DNA of 45,542 nt, from NCBI GenBank assembly GCA_015523335.1, contig WAKM01000031.1:1-45542 (forward strand), given 5' to 3'. The DNA comes from Archaeoglobaceae archaeon. Its GTDB lineage: Archaea; Halobacteriota; Archaeoglobi; Archaeoglobales; Archaeoglobaceae. The translations under genes and the position numbers were made by a program. Shown here piece by piece: positions 31,905-41,101 of this stretch; position 1 is the first letter of the stretch, and each line of letters starts with the position of its first letter. Below the pieces are notes generated by a model, which did no database searches, was not told where the DNA came from, and was given only the letters and a program-made list of their open reading frames with translations.

Positions 31905-33525
31905 ATATCTGAAGAACTCCTATGTAGTCCGTGTATAGTTCAGACGGATACGTAAACCACCACCACCGCCTAGTTACATCGTTTTGAACTACCAGAACTA
32001 TCATCTTCCCGTTTCTGACGTAGTTCTTGATCTGAGTCGAGTTCAGCCCGATTCCGAGCCAAGTCTCGTAAGATGAGCTGGTCGTAGCTATTAGATCATA
32101 CGATCCCTTCGTGTAATTCCAAATGTAGAGCGATTCTCCGTCATACCATCCAATTCCGTAACCGTTCCAGTTCACGTAGGTTTCTATAACGTTCGTCGTG
32201 TTCAGCCCGTAGATCTCAAATCTCTGCGCGGCGTAGTATCCCGAATCGGCTTCGCTTACTAAATATATGCCGTCGTCTTTCGTTATGTTTGCGGTCGGCA
32301 ACGGCACTGTAGGTGTCGAGTTCGTCTTCGGCGGATTTGAAGAAACCTCGTTACCGAACGCGAACAACGCTCCGGGAGTGTTGGCATCGTAGGTAACGCC
32401 GTAGGGGAATTTGAGTCGAACGCCGGTGCTTATAACCGATATTTCATAGAGAACGAATCCGCACGACGCGCTGAAGTTTACCGTGGCATCTCCAGTTGAA
32501 TTCGAGCTAAAAACGACTTTCGCGTAACCGTTTTTGTCGGTGTAAACAAGATTTTTCGGTGTGATTGATCCTACTCCGATCAAGGTAACGTTTACTGGAT
32601 ACCCCCTAACGGGGTTGTTGTATTCGTCGAGAACCTTAACACCCAAAACGATAGATTCGTTGACGTTTATGGTGTATGCGGTGGTCGGATTCGTCGGAAT
32701 TATTCTAAAAGGCTTTGGCTTTTCGACGTTGACATACTGCACGGCTGTAACCGATACTCCTTTGAACAGCAGTGTGTATGACAGCTCAAGTTTAGTTACG
32801 TTTCGATACGTTACCGTAACGATATTGCTACTGCTGTTTACCGTTACGTTGTAACCCATACTCTCAAGCTCCGGTTTAATCTTAGACCAGTAGCTCGGAC
32901 AATCGGTGCTGAAAGTCACTGTGACGTTTTTAGCCAAGACGTATCCACCGTAGGAAACTGGAACTACGACAAAATCTACCGGTTGAGATGAGGTGAACGA
33001 ATTAAACGTCGTATTTATCAGCGGAATTTTTATTTCGTTCTGCGTGAACATCTGCTGGTCGGTAACGGCACCGATAAATCTATCCTCTATAAACCTCAAA
33101 ATGGCTGTGTTCTCTAATAGCAGTTTGTATCCTCTGTTGTAAAAGTAATTCAGATCTATTTCAATGCGATTTGTGGTGTAATTATCCGATCTGAACGTTG
33201 CGGATCCGTTGGGCAGTAGCTCTTCGTAACTCAACTCAATCGTAAATCGCTTTGAAGTTACGGAGGATGCCATGGTAGGAGGAGAAAGCAGAAGTGGATA
33301 TTTCGGATAATTTATACCCAAATCGAGTGTCACCGTGGTTAGCCTGTTGTCCATTATTTCCTTATCGAGGGTTTGAAGTTCTTCGGTAAGCCTGTCGATA
33401 TGCTTAAGTTCCGCATCCTTACACATGCTCGGAACCATCTGAGTTTGGAGTATAGCCAAGAATATCATTAGGGTCAACATCAGGAGTATGAATCCGACCA
33501 AAACCGAGACACCTTTTCTGTTCAT
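31897..33525 (-). CDS. Pilin-like surface protein with Ig-like domain
   Basis: This 542-residue secreted protein has a class III (prepilin) type start: MNRKG followed by the hydrophobic VSVLVGFILLMLTLMIFL, with likely cleavage after Gly5. The mature part is rich in Asn/Thr N-glycosylation sites (NTT, NVT, NST). A middle Ig-like region (about 275-370: GYPVNVTLIGVGSI, TDKNGYAKVVF) is of the invasin/bacterial Ig type. The C-terminal Trp/Tyr-rich part (about 400-540) may be a binding domain. It is the last gene of the pilus unit; at this length it is more likely a minor pilin or adhesin than the main subunit. Confidence 0.65.
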   Translation of the reverse strand: MNRKGVSVLVGFILLMLTLMIFLAILQTQMVPSMCKDAELKHIDRLTEELQTLDKEIMDNRLTTVTLDLGINYPKYPLLLSPPTMASSVTSKRFTIELSYEELLPNGSATFRSDNYTTNRIEIDLNYFYNRGYKLLLENTAILRFIEDRFIGAVTDQQMFTQNEIKIPLINTTFNSFTSSQPVDFVVVPVSYGGYVLAKNVTVTFSTDCPSYWSKIKPELESMGYNVTVNSSSNIVTVTYRNVTKLELSYTLLFKGVSVTAVQYVNVEKPKPFRIIPTNPTTAYTINVNESIVLGVKVLDEYNNPVRGYPVNVTLIGVGSITPKNLVYTDKNGYAKVVFSSNSTGDATVNFSASCGFVLYEISVISTGVRLKFPYGVTYDANTPGALFAFGNEVSSNPPKTNSTPTVPLPTANITKDDGIYLVSEADSGYYAAQRFEIYGLNTTNVIETYVNWNGYGIGWYDGESLYIWNYTKGSYDLIATTSSSYETWLGIGLNSTQIKNYVRNGKMIVLVVQNDVTRRWWWFTYPSELYTDYIGVLQIFK

Positions 33526-33529
33526 GCTG

Positions 33530-35404
33530 TCACCTTAATAGTATCTTAAACACTATATAGGTTGCCATCAAAAACACGTAGGAATGCTTCAGTCCGGACT
33601 CGATCTTGCCCTCTCCTATAACCCCCGCTATTATTCCCGAAAACAGTCCGACCATCAGCGATATCTCGAAGAAAACTTCCTTTATTGTATCGATATTCAT
33701 AGTAAACGTTATGGAACCCATGGCGGTCGTATTCACCGCAAAAGCCGAGAGAAAGCTCTTGATGACGATATACACAACGAACAGGAATATAAATATCGAC
33801 ATGTATGTTATAATAATATATGTAAACATGTAGTTTTTAATTCTTTTCGAAAATCTAACTTCGGAATCCGCATATCTCGCAACGGTTATGAACGCGTCCT
33901 TGAAAGTTGGCGAAACCTCCAACGCCTTCGTTATTATCGGAATTATCTTCGCTATCAAGTCGCTTTTAATTCTAACCCCCAAAACGGCAAAAGCTCTGTG
34001 GATGGTCGTTCCCCACTCAATTTTTCTCCTTACTACGTTAATTTCCTTCGAAATTATTCCGATTTCGGACGATGAAATAACGTTAAGGGCTTCCAAGATG
34101 TTAAGTCCGGCTTCGTTTAGAACAGCAAGTTCTCTGAAAAGGTTGGGTATCTTCTCTTCTATTTTCTTGATAGTCCTACCCCTAAGCTCTACCAAAATTA
34201 TCAAAGGAATTGCAACAGCGGACACCGTCAAAATTAGAGATCGCTCAAGGTTTAAAAATTTTGAAGCTACGGCAAATGTGATAATAGCGATCAACGCAAA
34301 ATGAAAGCTTAGAATTCTAAATTGAAGTGTATAAATGGTTTTCTCTTTGAAGGGATACACGACGATCTTTTTCAATTTTTTCAAAAGTCTTCCGAATTCG
34401 TCTATCTTGAAGGTTTCAGCCCTACCGCTCCTAACACCTACTATCGGCTTTTCCACTTCTTCGAGTTCTTCCTCGATCTTCACCTTCGGTGTTGGCAGAC
34501 TGGACTTGATAAGATACACGAAAGCTACGGTTGCCACCGGAAGAACGAAAGCTATTGCGAGTCGGTATAGGTTTATGACGTTCTCTCCGATCAACTGCAT
34601 TACAACGAGGACGATGAGTAGAAAAAGGGGAAGCAGAACGAATATCGCAATGTAGACTTCAGCCATAATTCCCAAAAAGTCTATGTATGATTCGAAGCTT
34701 ACCTCCTGCTCCTCAAGCAACTCCTCGGACTTACCCCTAAGAAATTCCGTGAGTCTGCCTCCGCTACTCATTACGAATATAAGATCGTCCAAGAACGCCG
34801 CGAGCTTTTCGCTCGGTGTTGTGTCCCTAACAAAACGCATGCTATCGAACAGATCGTGCTTGAAGTTCTCAACAAGATCAACGATAATTCTAAACTCCCT
34901 GCTTAGCTCTCCGCACATAACTTTAGATTCGGCTATGCACTTGATGATGTCGTAAACTCGGACACCTCCAACAGCCATTCCGAACATCATGTTTACGGCA
35001 TGGGGTAGGTAGAGGTCGATCTCGTTTTTTCTTTTCGCGGCTATGAAAAAGGGGTAAGTCAGAACAAGATAGTGAACGAACTTAAATGAAATAATTCCCA
35101 ACAACGAAGCACCCAATGCGACGTAAACTATGCTTAAAATCTTAAAATTTCGTATGATTATTTCCGGGGGTAGAATCCGAGCTATAAGGGGTGTTACCTT
35201 ACCGAACGGAATTAAAATAGTGAAGATCAAAATTCCCAGCACCGCTCCTACCATCGCCGATACTGCGGAATATACGAAAGCTAAGGCGAGGTATCTTTGA
35301 GTGGTAATCGGCATTCGCGCTCTAACTATGGCTTTGGATAGATCCTCAAATTTTTCAGGCTTTTCCCTTATTAGTTTGCTATATCTACGGATTAGAGCTT
35401 TCAA
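33530..35404 (-). CDS. Duplicated GspF/TadC-like membrane platform protein
   Basis: This 624-residue membrane protein has two copies of the type II/IV secretion F-domain: one at about 120-290, the other at about 420-590. About eight or nine hydrophobic segments surround them. It is the inner-membrane platform that couples the ATPase motor to pilus assembly. A fused double platform is common in archaeal type IV pilus and Tad-like loci. The gene overlaps the end of the ATPase gene by about 20 bp and is followed 5 bp later by the pilin-like gene, so the three are co-expressed. Confidence 0.85.
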   Translation of the reverse strand: MKALIRRYSKLIREKPEKFEDLSKAIVRARMPITTQRYLALAFVYSAVSAMVGAVLGILIFTILIPFGKVTPLIARILPPEIIIRNFKILSIVYVALGASLLGIISFKFVHYLVLTYPFFIAAKRKNEIDLYLPHAVNMMFGMAVGGVRVYDIIKCIAESKVMCGELSREFRIIVDLVENFKHDLFDSMRFVRDTTPSEKLAAFLDDLIFVMSSGGRLTEFLRGKSEELLEEQEVSFESYIDFLGIMAEVYIAIFVLLPLFLLIVLVVMQLIGENVINLYRLAIAFVLPVATVAFVYLIKSSLPTPKVKIEEELEEVEKPIVGVRSGRAETFKIDEFGRLLKKLKKIVVYPFKEKTIYTLQFRILSFHFALIAIITFAVASKFLNLERSLILTVSAVAIPLIILVELRGRTIKKIEEKIPNLFRELAVLNEAGLNILEALNVISSSEIGIISKEINVVRRKIEWGTTIHRAFAVLGVRIKSDLIAKIIPIITKALEVSPTFKDAFITVARYADSEVRFSKRIKNYMFTYIIITYMSIFIFLFVVYIVIKSFLSAFAVNTTAMGSITFTMNIDTIKEVFFEISLMVGLFSGIIAGVIGEGKIESGLKHSYVFLMATYIVFKILLR

Positions 35405-36959
35405 CGCTCATCACCTCTTCGAAAGCCTTTTCGGGACTTCGGTAGTACTCGTGGATAAGCTTGGTAACCGCTTTGTAGTGTCTGATTCCCTTGGCGTTCA
35501 TAAGCTCTAAGAACTCCTTTCTTCTTTTTAATTCCTCTATAACCTCAAACGGCTCCATACCCATTATCTGGGCGATCTTCTCAAGTTTTTTGGAGTCTCC
35601 AATTTGGACGAACTTATCTTCTATTGGATCCCACTTGAAGAGCGGATTTACGAGCAGATTCTTGTTGGCCGGATCTATTCCGAAGATTTCGTTGACCTCC
35701 CTCGCTCTTCTCTTTCTGATCCCCCTCCTAACCCACATGAACTGCACTATGACCGCATCTAAAAACTGAATCATAACCCTCGGAACGTTTAAAGGATCGT
35801 TCTCCAACCTGTAAACTAATTGATTAACATCTCCGGCGTGCAGAGTAGAATACGAAGCGTGTCCGGTTGACATAGCCTGAAACAGCGTCTGAGCTTCTCG
35901 TCCTCTTACCTCTCCGACTATGATGTAATCTGGTCTCTGCCTCAGAGCAGCCCTAAGCAGATCATACATGTCTATTTCGTGCCCCTCAATACCCATCCTC
36001 GTAACTCCGGCAATCCAGTTTTCATGATAGAGCTGGATCTCTCTTGTATCCTCAATCGAGATAACCTTTGCTTCTGGAGGTATAAACATCATCAGAGCGT
36101 TCATCGTCGTTGTTTTTCCTGCCGCGGTTTCTCCGATAACCATGAAGCTCATCTTATTCTCTACGAGTAACCAGAAATAGGCTAATATTGCTGAATTCAT
36201 AGTTCCAAATCTCATAAGATCAATAGGTGTGAATGGCTCTACTCTGAACTTTCTGATGGTAAAACTGCTACCTCTCGTCGTAATTTCAGTTCCGTAGGTA
36301 GCTTGCAGTCTGCTACCATCCGGCAAAGTCGCATCTATAAGCGGGTTCGCATACGATATGTGCTTACCAGATTTCTGGCAGAGTAAAAGGACGAGAGAAT
36401 CCAGCTGTTCTTTGGAAAACTTTACGTTCGTTTTCAAGCTACCGAACTTTCTGTGAAAGACGTAAATCGGAATATCGTAACCGTCGCACGAGATGTCCTC
36501 CAAATACGGATCGTTCATAAAACATTCGAGTGGACCGAAGCCGAAGAAATCCCGAAAGAGAAAGTAGAGGATCTTGAGCGAGAGATTGCTTTTAATCTTT
36601 ATTGCGTATTCGTCCATGAGCTCGTCCAAAGTGTCCACGATTACCTTTATTCTCGTCTGCACATCCCTACCGTAATCCTTCAGAACGAGAATTCGCTTTA
36701 GATCGTTGTATATAATGGACATCAGTTCGTATTCGTCTTCCGCAAGCTGAGGCTCTATTACGTAATACATTTGCTGTAACGTGTCCAAATTTTTTCTAAT
36801 CTGAACTTTAAGAAACTCTGGAACGATCCAGTAATCTTCAACAACTTCTTCGTTTTCCGGAACTTCGACTTCCAATATCGGCTTTTTGACTTCATCGTAA
36901 ATTTCCAATAAGATTTTATAGTGATCTGGCAGTGATATCTTAAACAGTTCCGATACCAT
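35385..36959 (-). CDS. Type IV pilus/secretion ATPase (GspE/TadA family)
   Basis: This 524-residue ATPase powers pilus assembly. It has a Walker A GETAAGKTT, an ISIEDTREIQL Asp box, a Walker B (DYIIVGEVRGREA) and a His-box (TGHASYSTLHA), all typical of archaeal GspE-like motors. I choose ATG 36959 (MVSELFKI) because TTTTAAAA at 36982-36989 is 26 bp upstream; 36965 is the alternative ATG. This promoter shows that the motor-platform-pilin unit starts its own transcript after the vWA gene. Confidence 0.92.
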   Translation of the reverse strand: MVSELFKISLPDHYKILLEIYDEVKKPILEVEVPENEEVVEDYWIVPEFLKVQIRKNLDTLQQMYYVIEPQLAEDEYELMSIIYNDLKRILVLKDYGRDVQTRIKVIVDTLDELMDEYAIKIKSNLSLKILYFLFRDFFGFGPLECFMNDPYLEDISCDGYDIPIYVFHRKFGSLKTNVKFSKEQLDSLVLLLCQKSGKHISYANPLIDATLPDGSRLQATYGTEITTRGSSFTIRKFRVEPFTPIDLMRFGTMNSAILAYFWLLVENKMSFMVIGETAAGKTTTMNALMMFIPPEAKVISIEDTREIQLYHENWIAGVTRMGIEGHEIDMYDLLRAALRQRPDYIIVGEVRGREAQTLFQAMSTGHASYSTLHAGDVNQLVYRLENDPLNVPRVMIQFLDAVIVQFMWVRRGIRKRRAREVNEIFGIDPANKNLLVNPLFKWDPIEDKFVQIGDSKKLEKIAQIMGMEPFEVIEELKRRKEFLELMNAKGIRHYKAVTKLIHEYYRSPEKAFEEVMSVESSNP

Positions 36960-36981
36960 TATCATTATAATGGTTTCATCA

Positions 36982-36989
36982 TTTTAAAA
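36982..36989 (-). promoter_or_regulatory. TATA box of pilus ATPase gene
   Basis: TTTTAAAA on the minus strand is centred 26 bp before ATG 36959. It lies in the 66-bp gap after the vWA gene and points to a separate transcript for the motor, platform and pilin genes. Confidence 0.5.
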
Positions 36990-37025
36990 AATGTATCGAA
37001 AAAAAATAAAATTTAACTAAAAAAA

Positions 37026-39638
37026 TTAGGAGGGTGTTACCGGTCTTATTCTTACTGGAACATCCTTCCACAGTAATAATGTAGTCGTTGTATTATTTAT
37101 TGCGTTCACTTTGATTGTGTAATCTCCAGCCGCGTTAGGAATGAACACCGCCGATATTATTCCACTGCTGGTGTTGGTTATCACCAAACCGTTAACAGTT
37201 ACGTTACCATCTGTCGCATTTATCAATTTGCCTTTAATATTTATGACCTCCCCAATGTATAGCGGAATTGGATAGCCTACGGACCCCTTCCAATTTATAG
37301 TTAGGTTATCGAGTTTTCTTATGTCGTCTATTACGGGATAGAAGGTAACGTTTGTTTTGTTGATATTAATGCTCGTTCCGTTCAGATAAACACCTTTTTC
37401 GGTGTAGAACGTAACGTTTGCAGTAACGTTTTGAGTTAGGTTGTTCGTGAATGTATACTGAGGAGAAATCTCCAAAACCCAAGCTGTATCGTTCTTTCTG
37501 AAGTATGTGAGTATGAAGCTGTCGTTGGTGTAATCGATGACCTTTCCGTCAATCTCCATCTTAAATCCGACGTCTTTTGGCGGTGTTTTATCCAAATACG
37601 TTATTATGTATAGATTCTTAACACGACTTACCAATACTTTGCCGGGAGTCTGCTGATATGTAGTAGTCCTGTTATATACACTTATAACTGCGCTCGCAGA
37701 ACCACTTAGACCGTTGTTGCTCGTCACATCAAAAGTCAGTTTTTCGTTAACGTATGTCTGTCCGCCAGATACGAAATTACGCAACGGTGTCCAGCTGACG
37801 ATAACAGTCGTATTGTTAAGGTTATACTTAGCTATATTGCTGTTTGTAGAATTGATTTCAACAGGTGATCCCGATATAGTCACATTGGAACTGTCTATCG
37901 GATAATTTGCTATCACCTTTATAGTTACTGTTTCGCCTTCTGTAATGTTATTCCTGCTTGGAACAACCTCAACTATCAACGGTGCCTTCTTATCGAACAC
38001 TTGAACACTTACGGATGTTGAGTTGATGCCGTATGGCGGACTGTAAACCGTTATATTTATCGTAGCGGTTGTATTCTTATTGGTGTAATTGAACAGGGGA
38101 GTCCATACCATATTTGCCGTGCTGTTGTTCACGGTCAAAGTAACTATGCTGTTAGCGTTGGTTATGGGCGGTGTTGCGTTGTATGTAATTTTACTGATCG
38201 GATGAGTAGATGTTATGTTTATTCCCACAGTCTCGCCTTCCCAAATCGCAGTCTTATTAGGTGTTGCTGTAACTATCAGATTGCCAGAGAAGTTCATCGT
38301 TACATTGAATTGCACGGAATGTAAACCTGAGCGGTCGTAATACGTTATGTTTCCAATTGCGACGGTCTGCTTTCCAGCTATCGTCGAGTTAACCCAAACT
38401 GTAACGCTCGTATTGTTCTTAAGTTCGTTCCAGTGCCATGCAACAACGTTACCGCTCACGGACGTCGGGCTTGGAATTGCATGATCGAACCTGACGTTCG
38501 GATTGTCGAAGTTCAAGGTCAACGTTACGTTCGTAGCGTAAACCGTTATTTCTTTATAAATTTCGTCGTAGATCTCCTTGAGATCCCCCTCGCTTGCGGC
38601 GTAGTAGTATTTACCTCCCGTAATCTCTGCTATCTGCTTTAGCAAACTTTCATTGACGGCACCGAAACCTATCGTGTATATCCTATATCCCAACGGTTTC
38701 GCGATATACCTTGCAACATCTATTGGGCTTATACCGTTGTTCCAGCCTCCATCGGTGAGCAGTATTATAGCCTTTACGGACTGCCTGCTGGAAGCATTTA
38801 AGATGTCGCATGCTTTCTTGAGTCCCTCGCCTAAAGCCGTTAGCTCGTATACGCGTGTAAATCTTCTACAGCAACAGCCCATACATATCCAGTCGTCGAG
38901 GGTTAGGCTGTCGATCGTGCTGTTAAGTGCAATCTTGTCGTCGGTTAGATTCAGCTTAATCTCGGTCGTGTCTACTGAACCCACTCTTACTACAGCCGCT
39001 CTGTCATCATCTTTAAGCAAGCCAACGAAATACTTAGCGGTATCCTTTGCGGCGTCTATTCTTGTCGGCGGTAGAGCTATTATCAGAGTTCTTATTTCAG
39101 TTCTTGGCATTCCGTAAAGTTTTGCGTATACGGTGTGAGTTCCAGCCGAGACATTTTCAAAAATAAAGCTTGCTGGATCACCGCATGTGCTCCATCCCAT
39201 GCACATGTATCCCCAATATTGGCTCGGCGTTGTGTTATCCAAAGCTACATCTATTCTGTCGTAACCCATACTGCTATCGTTGTAGTAGTCTTCCAACGGA
39301 TAGCTCAGCAAAATTTCTACGTTGGACGTTTTATCTAATGTGAAGTTCGCGATGGGAACCCACATTCCATAGCGATGTATAACATTCGTAATGTTTACCG
39401 TGACAGGGCCGTAGATAACCTTACTGTATCTGCCCATCGAAGGTGAGCAGTCTACTGCAAGAACTACATCAACCGGTATATGCTTAACCGCCGGATTCAC
39501 GGTTAAATTTACGGTAAAACCTGAGGCTTTACCTACGACTCCTTGGGAGTATACGTTACTCGGAACTCTTAGAACTTCCGCGTTGACTACTGTTAACACT
39601 GCTGACAATACCAATACGGCAAGTATTATTTTTTTCAA
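37026..39638 (-). CDS. Secreted vWA-domain surface protein, multi-Ig
   Basis: This about 870-residue protein has a Sec signal peptide (MKKIILAVLVLSAVLTVVNA) and no clear C-terminal anchor. The von Willebrand A domain has its MIDAS DxSxS as DCSPS at residues 63-67, then a T and a Asp later (TALGEGL, LLTDGGWNNG). About 120 residues with Cys and Trp-rich stretches (CMGWSTCGDP) are inserted between the first MIDAS strand and the rest of the vWA fold. A second Cys cluster (ICMGCCCRR) follows. The rest (about 380-870) is repeated beta-sandwich domains dense in N-glycosylation sites. I choose TTG 39638 with a GGAGGTGG ribosome site 6 bp upstream over the GTG at 39647. It is a likely cell-surface adhesin. 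Confidence 0.78.
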   Translation of the reverse strand: MKKIILAVLVLSAVLTVVNAEVLRVPSNVYSQGVVGKASGFTVNLTVNPAVKHIPVDVVLAVDCSPSMGRYSKVIYGPVTVNITNVIHRYGMWVPIANFTLDKTSNVEILLSYPLEDYYNDSSMGYDRIDVALDNTTPSQYWGYMCMGWSTCGDPASFIFENVSAGTHTVYAKLYGMPRTEIRTLIIALPPTRIDAAKDTAKYFVGLLKDDDRAAVVRVGSVDTTEIKLNLTDDKIALNSTIDSLTLDDWICMGCCCRRFTRVYELTALGEGLKKACDILNASSRQSVKAIILLTDGGWNNGISPIDVARYIAKPLGYRIYTIGFGAVNESLLKQIAEITGGKYYYAASEGDLKEIYDEIYKEITVYATNVTLTLNFDNPNVRFDHAIPSPTSVSGNVVAWHWNELKNNTSVTVWVNSTIAGKQTVAIGNITYYDRSGLHSVQFNVTMNFSGNLIVTATPNKTAIWEGETVGINITSTHPISKITYNATPPITNANSIVTLTVNNSTANMVWTPLFNYTNKNTTATINITVYSPPYGINSTSVSVQVFDKKAPLIVEVVPSRNNITEGETVTIKVIANYPIDSSNVTISGSPVEINSTNSNIAKYNLNNTTVIVSWTPLRNFVSGGQTYVNEKLTFDVTSNNGLSGSASAVISVYNRTTTYQQTPGKVLVSRVKNLYIITYLDKTPPKDVGFKMEIDGKVIDYTNDSFILTYFRKNDTAWVLEISPQYTFTNNLTQNVTANVTFYTEKGVYLNGTSININKTNVTFYPVIDDIRKLDNLTINWKGSVGYPIPLYIGEVINIKGKLINATDGNVTVNGLVITNTSSGIISAVFIPNAAGDYTIKVNAINNTTTTLLLWKDVPVRIRPVTPS

Positions 39639-39639
39639 G

Positions 39640-39867
39640 TTAACCACCTCCTATCAGCGTATCTTCAATAAGATACTGCATCGGATTAAACGGATCCGTT
39701 CCGTGCTGGGTTTCGATTATGTTTGGAACGCCGTCTCCGTCTATGTCCTCATCTATCGCGTTCGGAATTCCGTCCTTATCCTTGTCGCCAATTTTCTTTG
39801 CCGTCAACTTTAAGCTACCGATCGTTACAAATGTTAACAGCAACAGCAAAGCCAACAACCACCTCAT
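39640..39867 (-). CDS. Small secreted calcium-binding (TSP3-type) protein
   Basis: This 75-residue protein has an N-terminal hydrophobic signal (LLALLLLLTFVTIGSL) and one thrombospondin type 3-like calcium loop region (DKDKDGIPNAIDEDIDGDGVPN-type, with the acidic residues spaced as in EF-hand loops). The stop lies directly ahead of the vWA start, and the GGAGGTGG site for that gene is inside its end, so the two are coupled. An AGGTGAT precedes its own ATG at 39867 by 5 bp. It may act as a surface linker. Confidence 0.7.
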   Translation of the reverse strand: MRWLLALLLLLTFVTIGSLKLTAKKIGDKDKDGIPNAIDEDIDGDGVPNIIETQHGTDPFNPMQYLIEDTLIGGG

Positions 39868-39949
39868 ACTATCACCTATCTTCTAAATTATTTATCACTA
39901 CATTACTTAAGCTTTTTTGTTAGAAAATATATAAAATATTATGATACAA

Positions 39950-39967
39950 ATTTTGTTTTTACAAAAT
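39950..39967. repeat. 18-bp AT-rich inverted repeat
   Basis: ATTTTGT, TTTT loop, ACAAAAT: a perfect 7-bp stem lying about 83-100 bp upstream of the small secreted protein gene. A regulator site or hairpin is possible. Confidence 0.4.
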
Positions 39968-40000
39968 ATAATCTTCATTAAGAGGTTAACAGGAGTCTCA

Positions 40001-40016
40001 TTTCGGCTTACCGAAA
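40001..40016. repeat. Short GC-centred hairpin in intergenic region
   Basis: TTTCGG, CTTA loop, CCGAAA form a perfect 6-bp stem in otherwise AT-rich DNA. There is no T-run to mark it as a terminator. Function unknown. Confidence 0.35.
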
Positions 40017-40199
40017 AAGACTTACACCTCAAAACTCGAACTTCGGTAGATAAAATTGACATTAAGGTAAAATATTTAACAACGAATTTGAATTAAAATA
40101 CCGATAAAGTTTTAACGACCGATCAAAACAATCTAAAAGTTGCAATTCGTATGATCGTTATTAAAATTAGTCGGTGAATATTCAAAACATTTCAAAATT

Positions 40200-40207
40200 T
40201 TTAAATA
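40200..40207 (+). promoter_or_regulatory. TATA box setting the DUF366 start
   Basis: TTTAAATA is centred 26 bp before ATG 40230 but only 17 bp before the other ATG at 40221. It supports 40230 as the first base of a leaderless mRNA. Confidence 0.5.
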
Positions 40208-40229
40208 CGTTTATCATTGGATGCAAGGT

Positions 40230-40775
40230 ATGGATTGGGTGTTTATAGAAGATGAACTCGAATATGACGGTTCTCAATTAAAATCTCTGTGGGCTTACAG
40301 CCTTTTGGGTATTAAAGAGGACAGCATAATTTCCTTCATCGGACCTTGCAACGTAAAACGTGAGCACATGGTTGATTACGAAGATTATGCATCCGGCTAT
40401 TCTATATATTCGCCAAAAATGTTGCATTTTATAGTCGAACACTTCGATGAGGTTAGCTTGAGGCTGATCTACACGAGGCAGAGGCTCTTAGTAACCATCG
40501 CAAGAGATACGATCGATCCGGCAATTGAAAGAGTTGGAGACGATCTCTACTGGAACGGAAAAAAGCTCAGCGTTAGCATAGCTACGATTTCGCCGATTTC
40601 GGCAAAGATTCATTTTGGAATAAATATAGAGAGTCCCGAAGGCTACGCCTGCCTAAGAGAGATAGGTGTAAACGACGTTAAGGAACTCGCAATAGAGATT
40701 TGCAGAAGATACACGGCGGAAATAATGGATATAGAAGAAGATTTAAGAAAAACAAGACCCATCGAAAGCTTTTAA
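40230..40775 (+). CDS. DUF366 family protein
   Basis: This 181-residue protein matches the conserved archaeal DUF366 family (start [21 protein letters not shown], then [15 protein letters not shown] and [16 protein letters not shown]). No function is established. A Cys at the FIGPCNV position, a conserved block of acidic residues and the [12 protein letters not shown] strand suggest an enzyme. I choose ATG 40230 from the TATA position. Its stop overlaps the stop of the convergent Alba gene by 3 bp. Confidence 0.8.
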   Translation: MDWVFIEDELEYDGSQLKSLWAYSLLGIKEDSIISFIGPCNVKREHMVDYEDYASGYSIYSPKMLHFIVEHFDEVSLRLIYTRQRLLVTIARDTIDPAIERVGDDLYWNGKKLSVSIATISPISAKIHFGINIESPEGYACLREIGVNDVKELAIEICRRYTAEIMDIEEDLRKTRPIESF

Positions 40776-41050
40776 GATGAAGTCTTGGCCAATACAATTT
40801 CGATCGTCGAGACGTTTACCTTCCTTCCCTGCTCCGAATCCAGCTCCTCGGTGTCGATCTTTATGCTCTTCACTGTAACGTTCGGCAGGAATCTGTTTCT
40901 TACGATCTCTGCCACGTCTACAGCCCTGCTGATAGCCCTACCTCTCGCTTTAATTGCTACCTCTTCCGCTCCCTCATTAAACTGCGTCAATGTAGCCAAT
41001 ACGTAGTTCATTACCGGCTTGTTGCCTACATAGACTACGTGCTCCGTCAT
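40772..41050 (-). CDS. albA2: Alba chromatin protein, paralogue 2
   Basis: This 92-residue second Alba protein shares the [16 protein letters not shown] and [19 protein letters not shown] blocks with the gene at 16603-16875. Alba paralogues can form heterodimers that change DNA bridging. I choose ATG 41050 (MTEHVV) because a GGTGAT site ends 5 bp upstream; the frame from 41059 would start inside that site. A 32-bp stretch (40899-40930) is identical to 16724-16755 in the first gene. Confidence 0.95.
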   Translation of the reverse strand: MTEHVVYVGNKPVMNYVLATLTQFNEGAEEVAIKARGRAISRAVDVAEIVRNRFLPNVTVKSIKIDTEELDSEQGRKVNVSTIEIVLAKTSS

Positions 41051-41101
41051 GGCGATCACCCAAGGTATGCAAAAAAGTGTTTGCTATTTAAACTTTGCTC
41101 A

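Larger units (their letters stand above)
39868..40229. other. 362-bp AT-rich intergenic region with hairpins
   Basis: This region separates the divergent surface locus and the DUF366 gene. Toward the surface locus there is an AGGTGAT ribosome site and an AT-rich TATA-like stretch near 39925-39937. Two perfect inverted repeats are present: ATTTTGT/ACAAAAT with a 4-bp loop (39950-39967) and TTTCGG/CCGAAA with a 4-bp loop (40001-40016). I see no open reading frame or RNA gene I can support. Confidence 0.5.

Noticed and set aside
33584-34075. 163-codon plus-strand open frame opposite the platform protein
   Set aside because: Shadow frame; Arg/Tyr/Asn-rich with no domain and no promoter.
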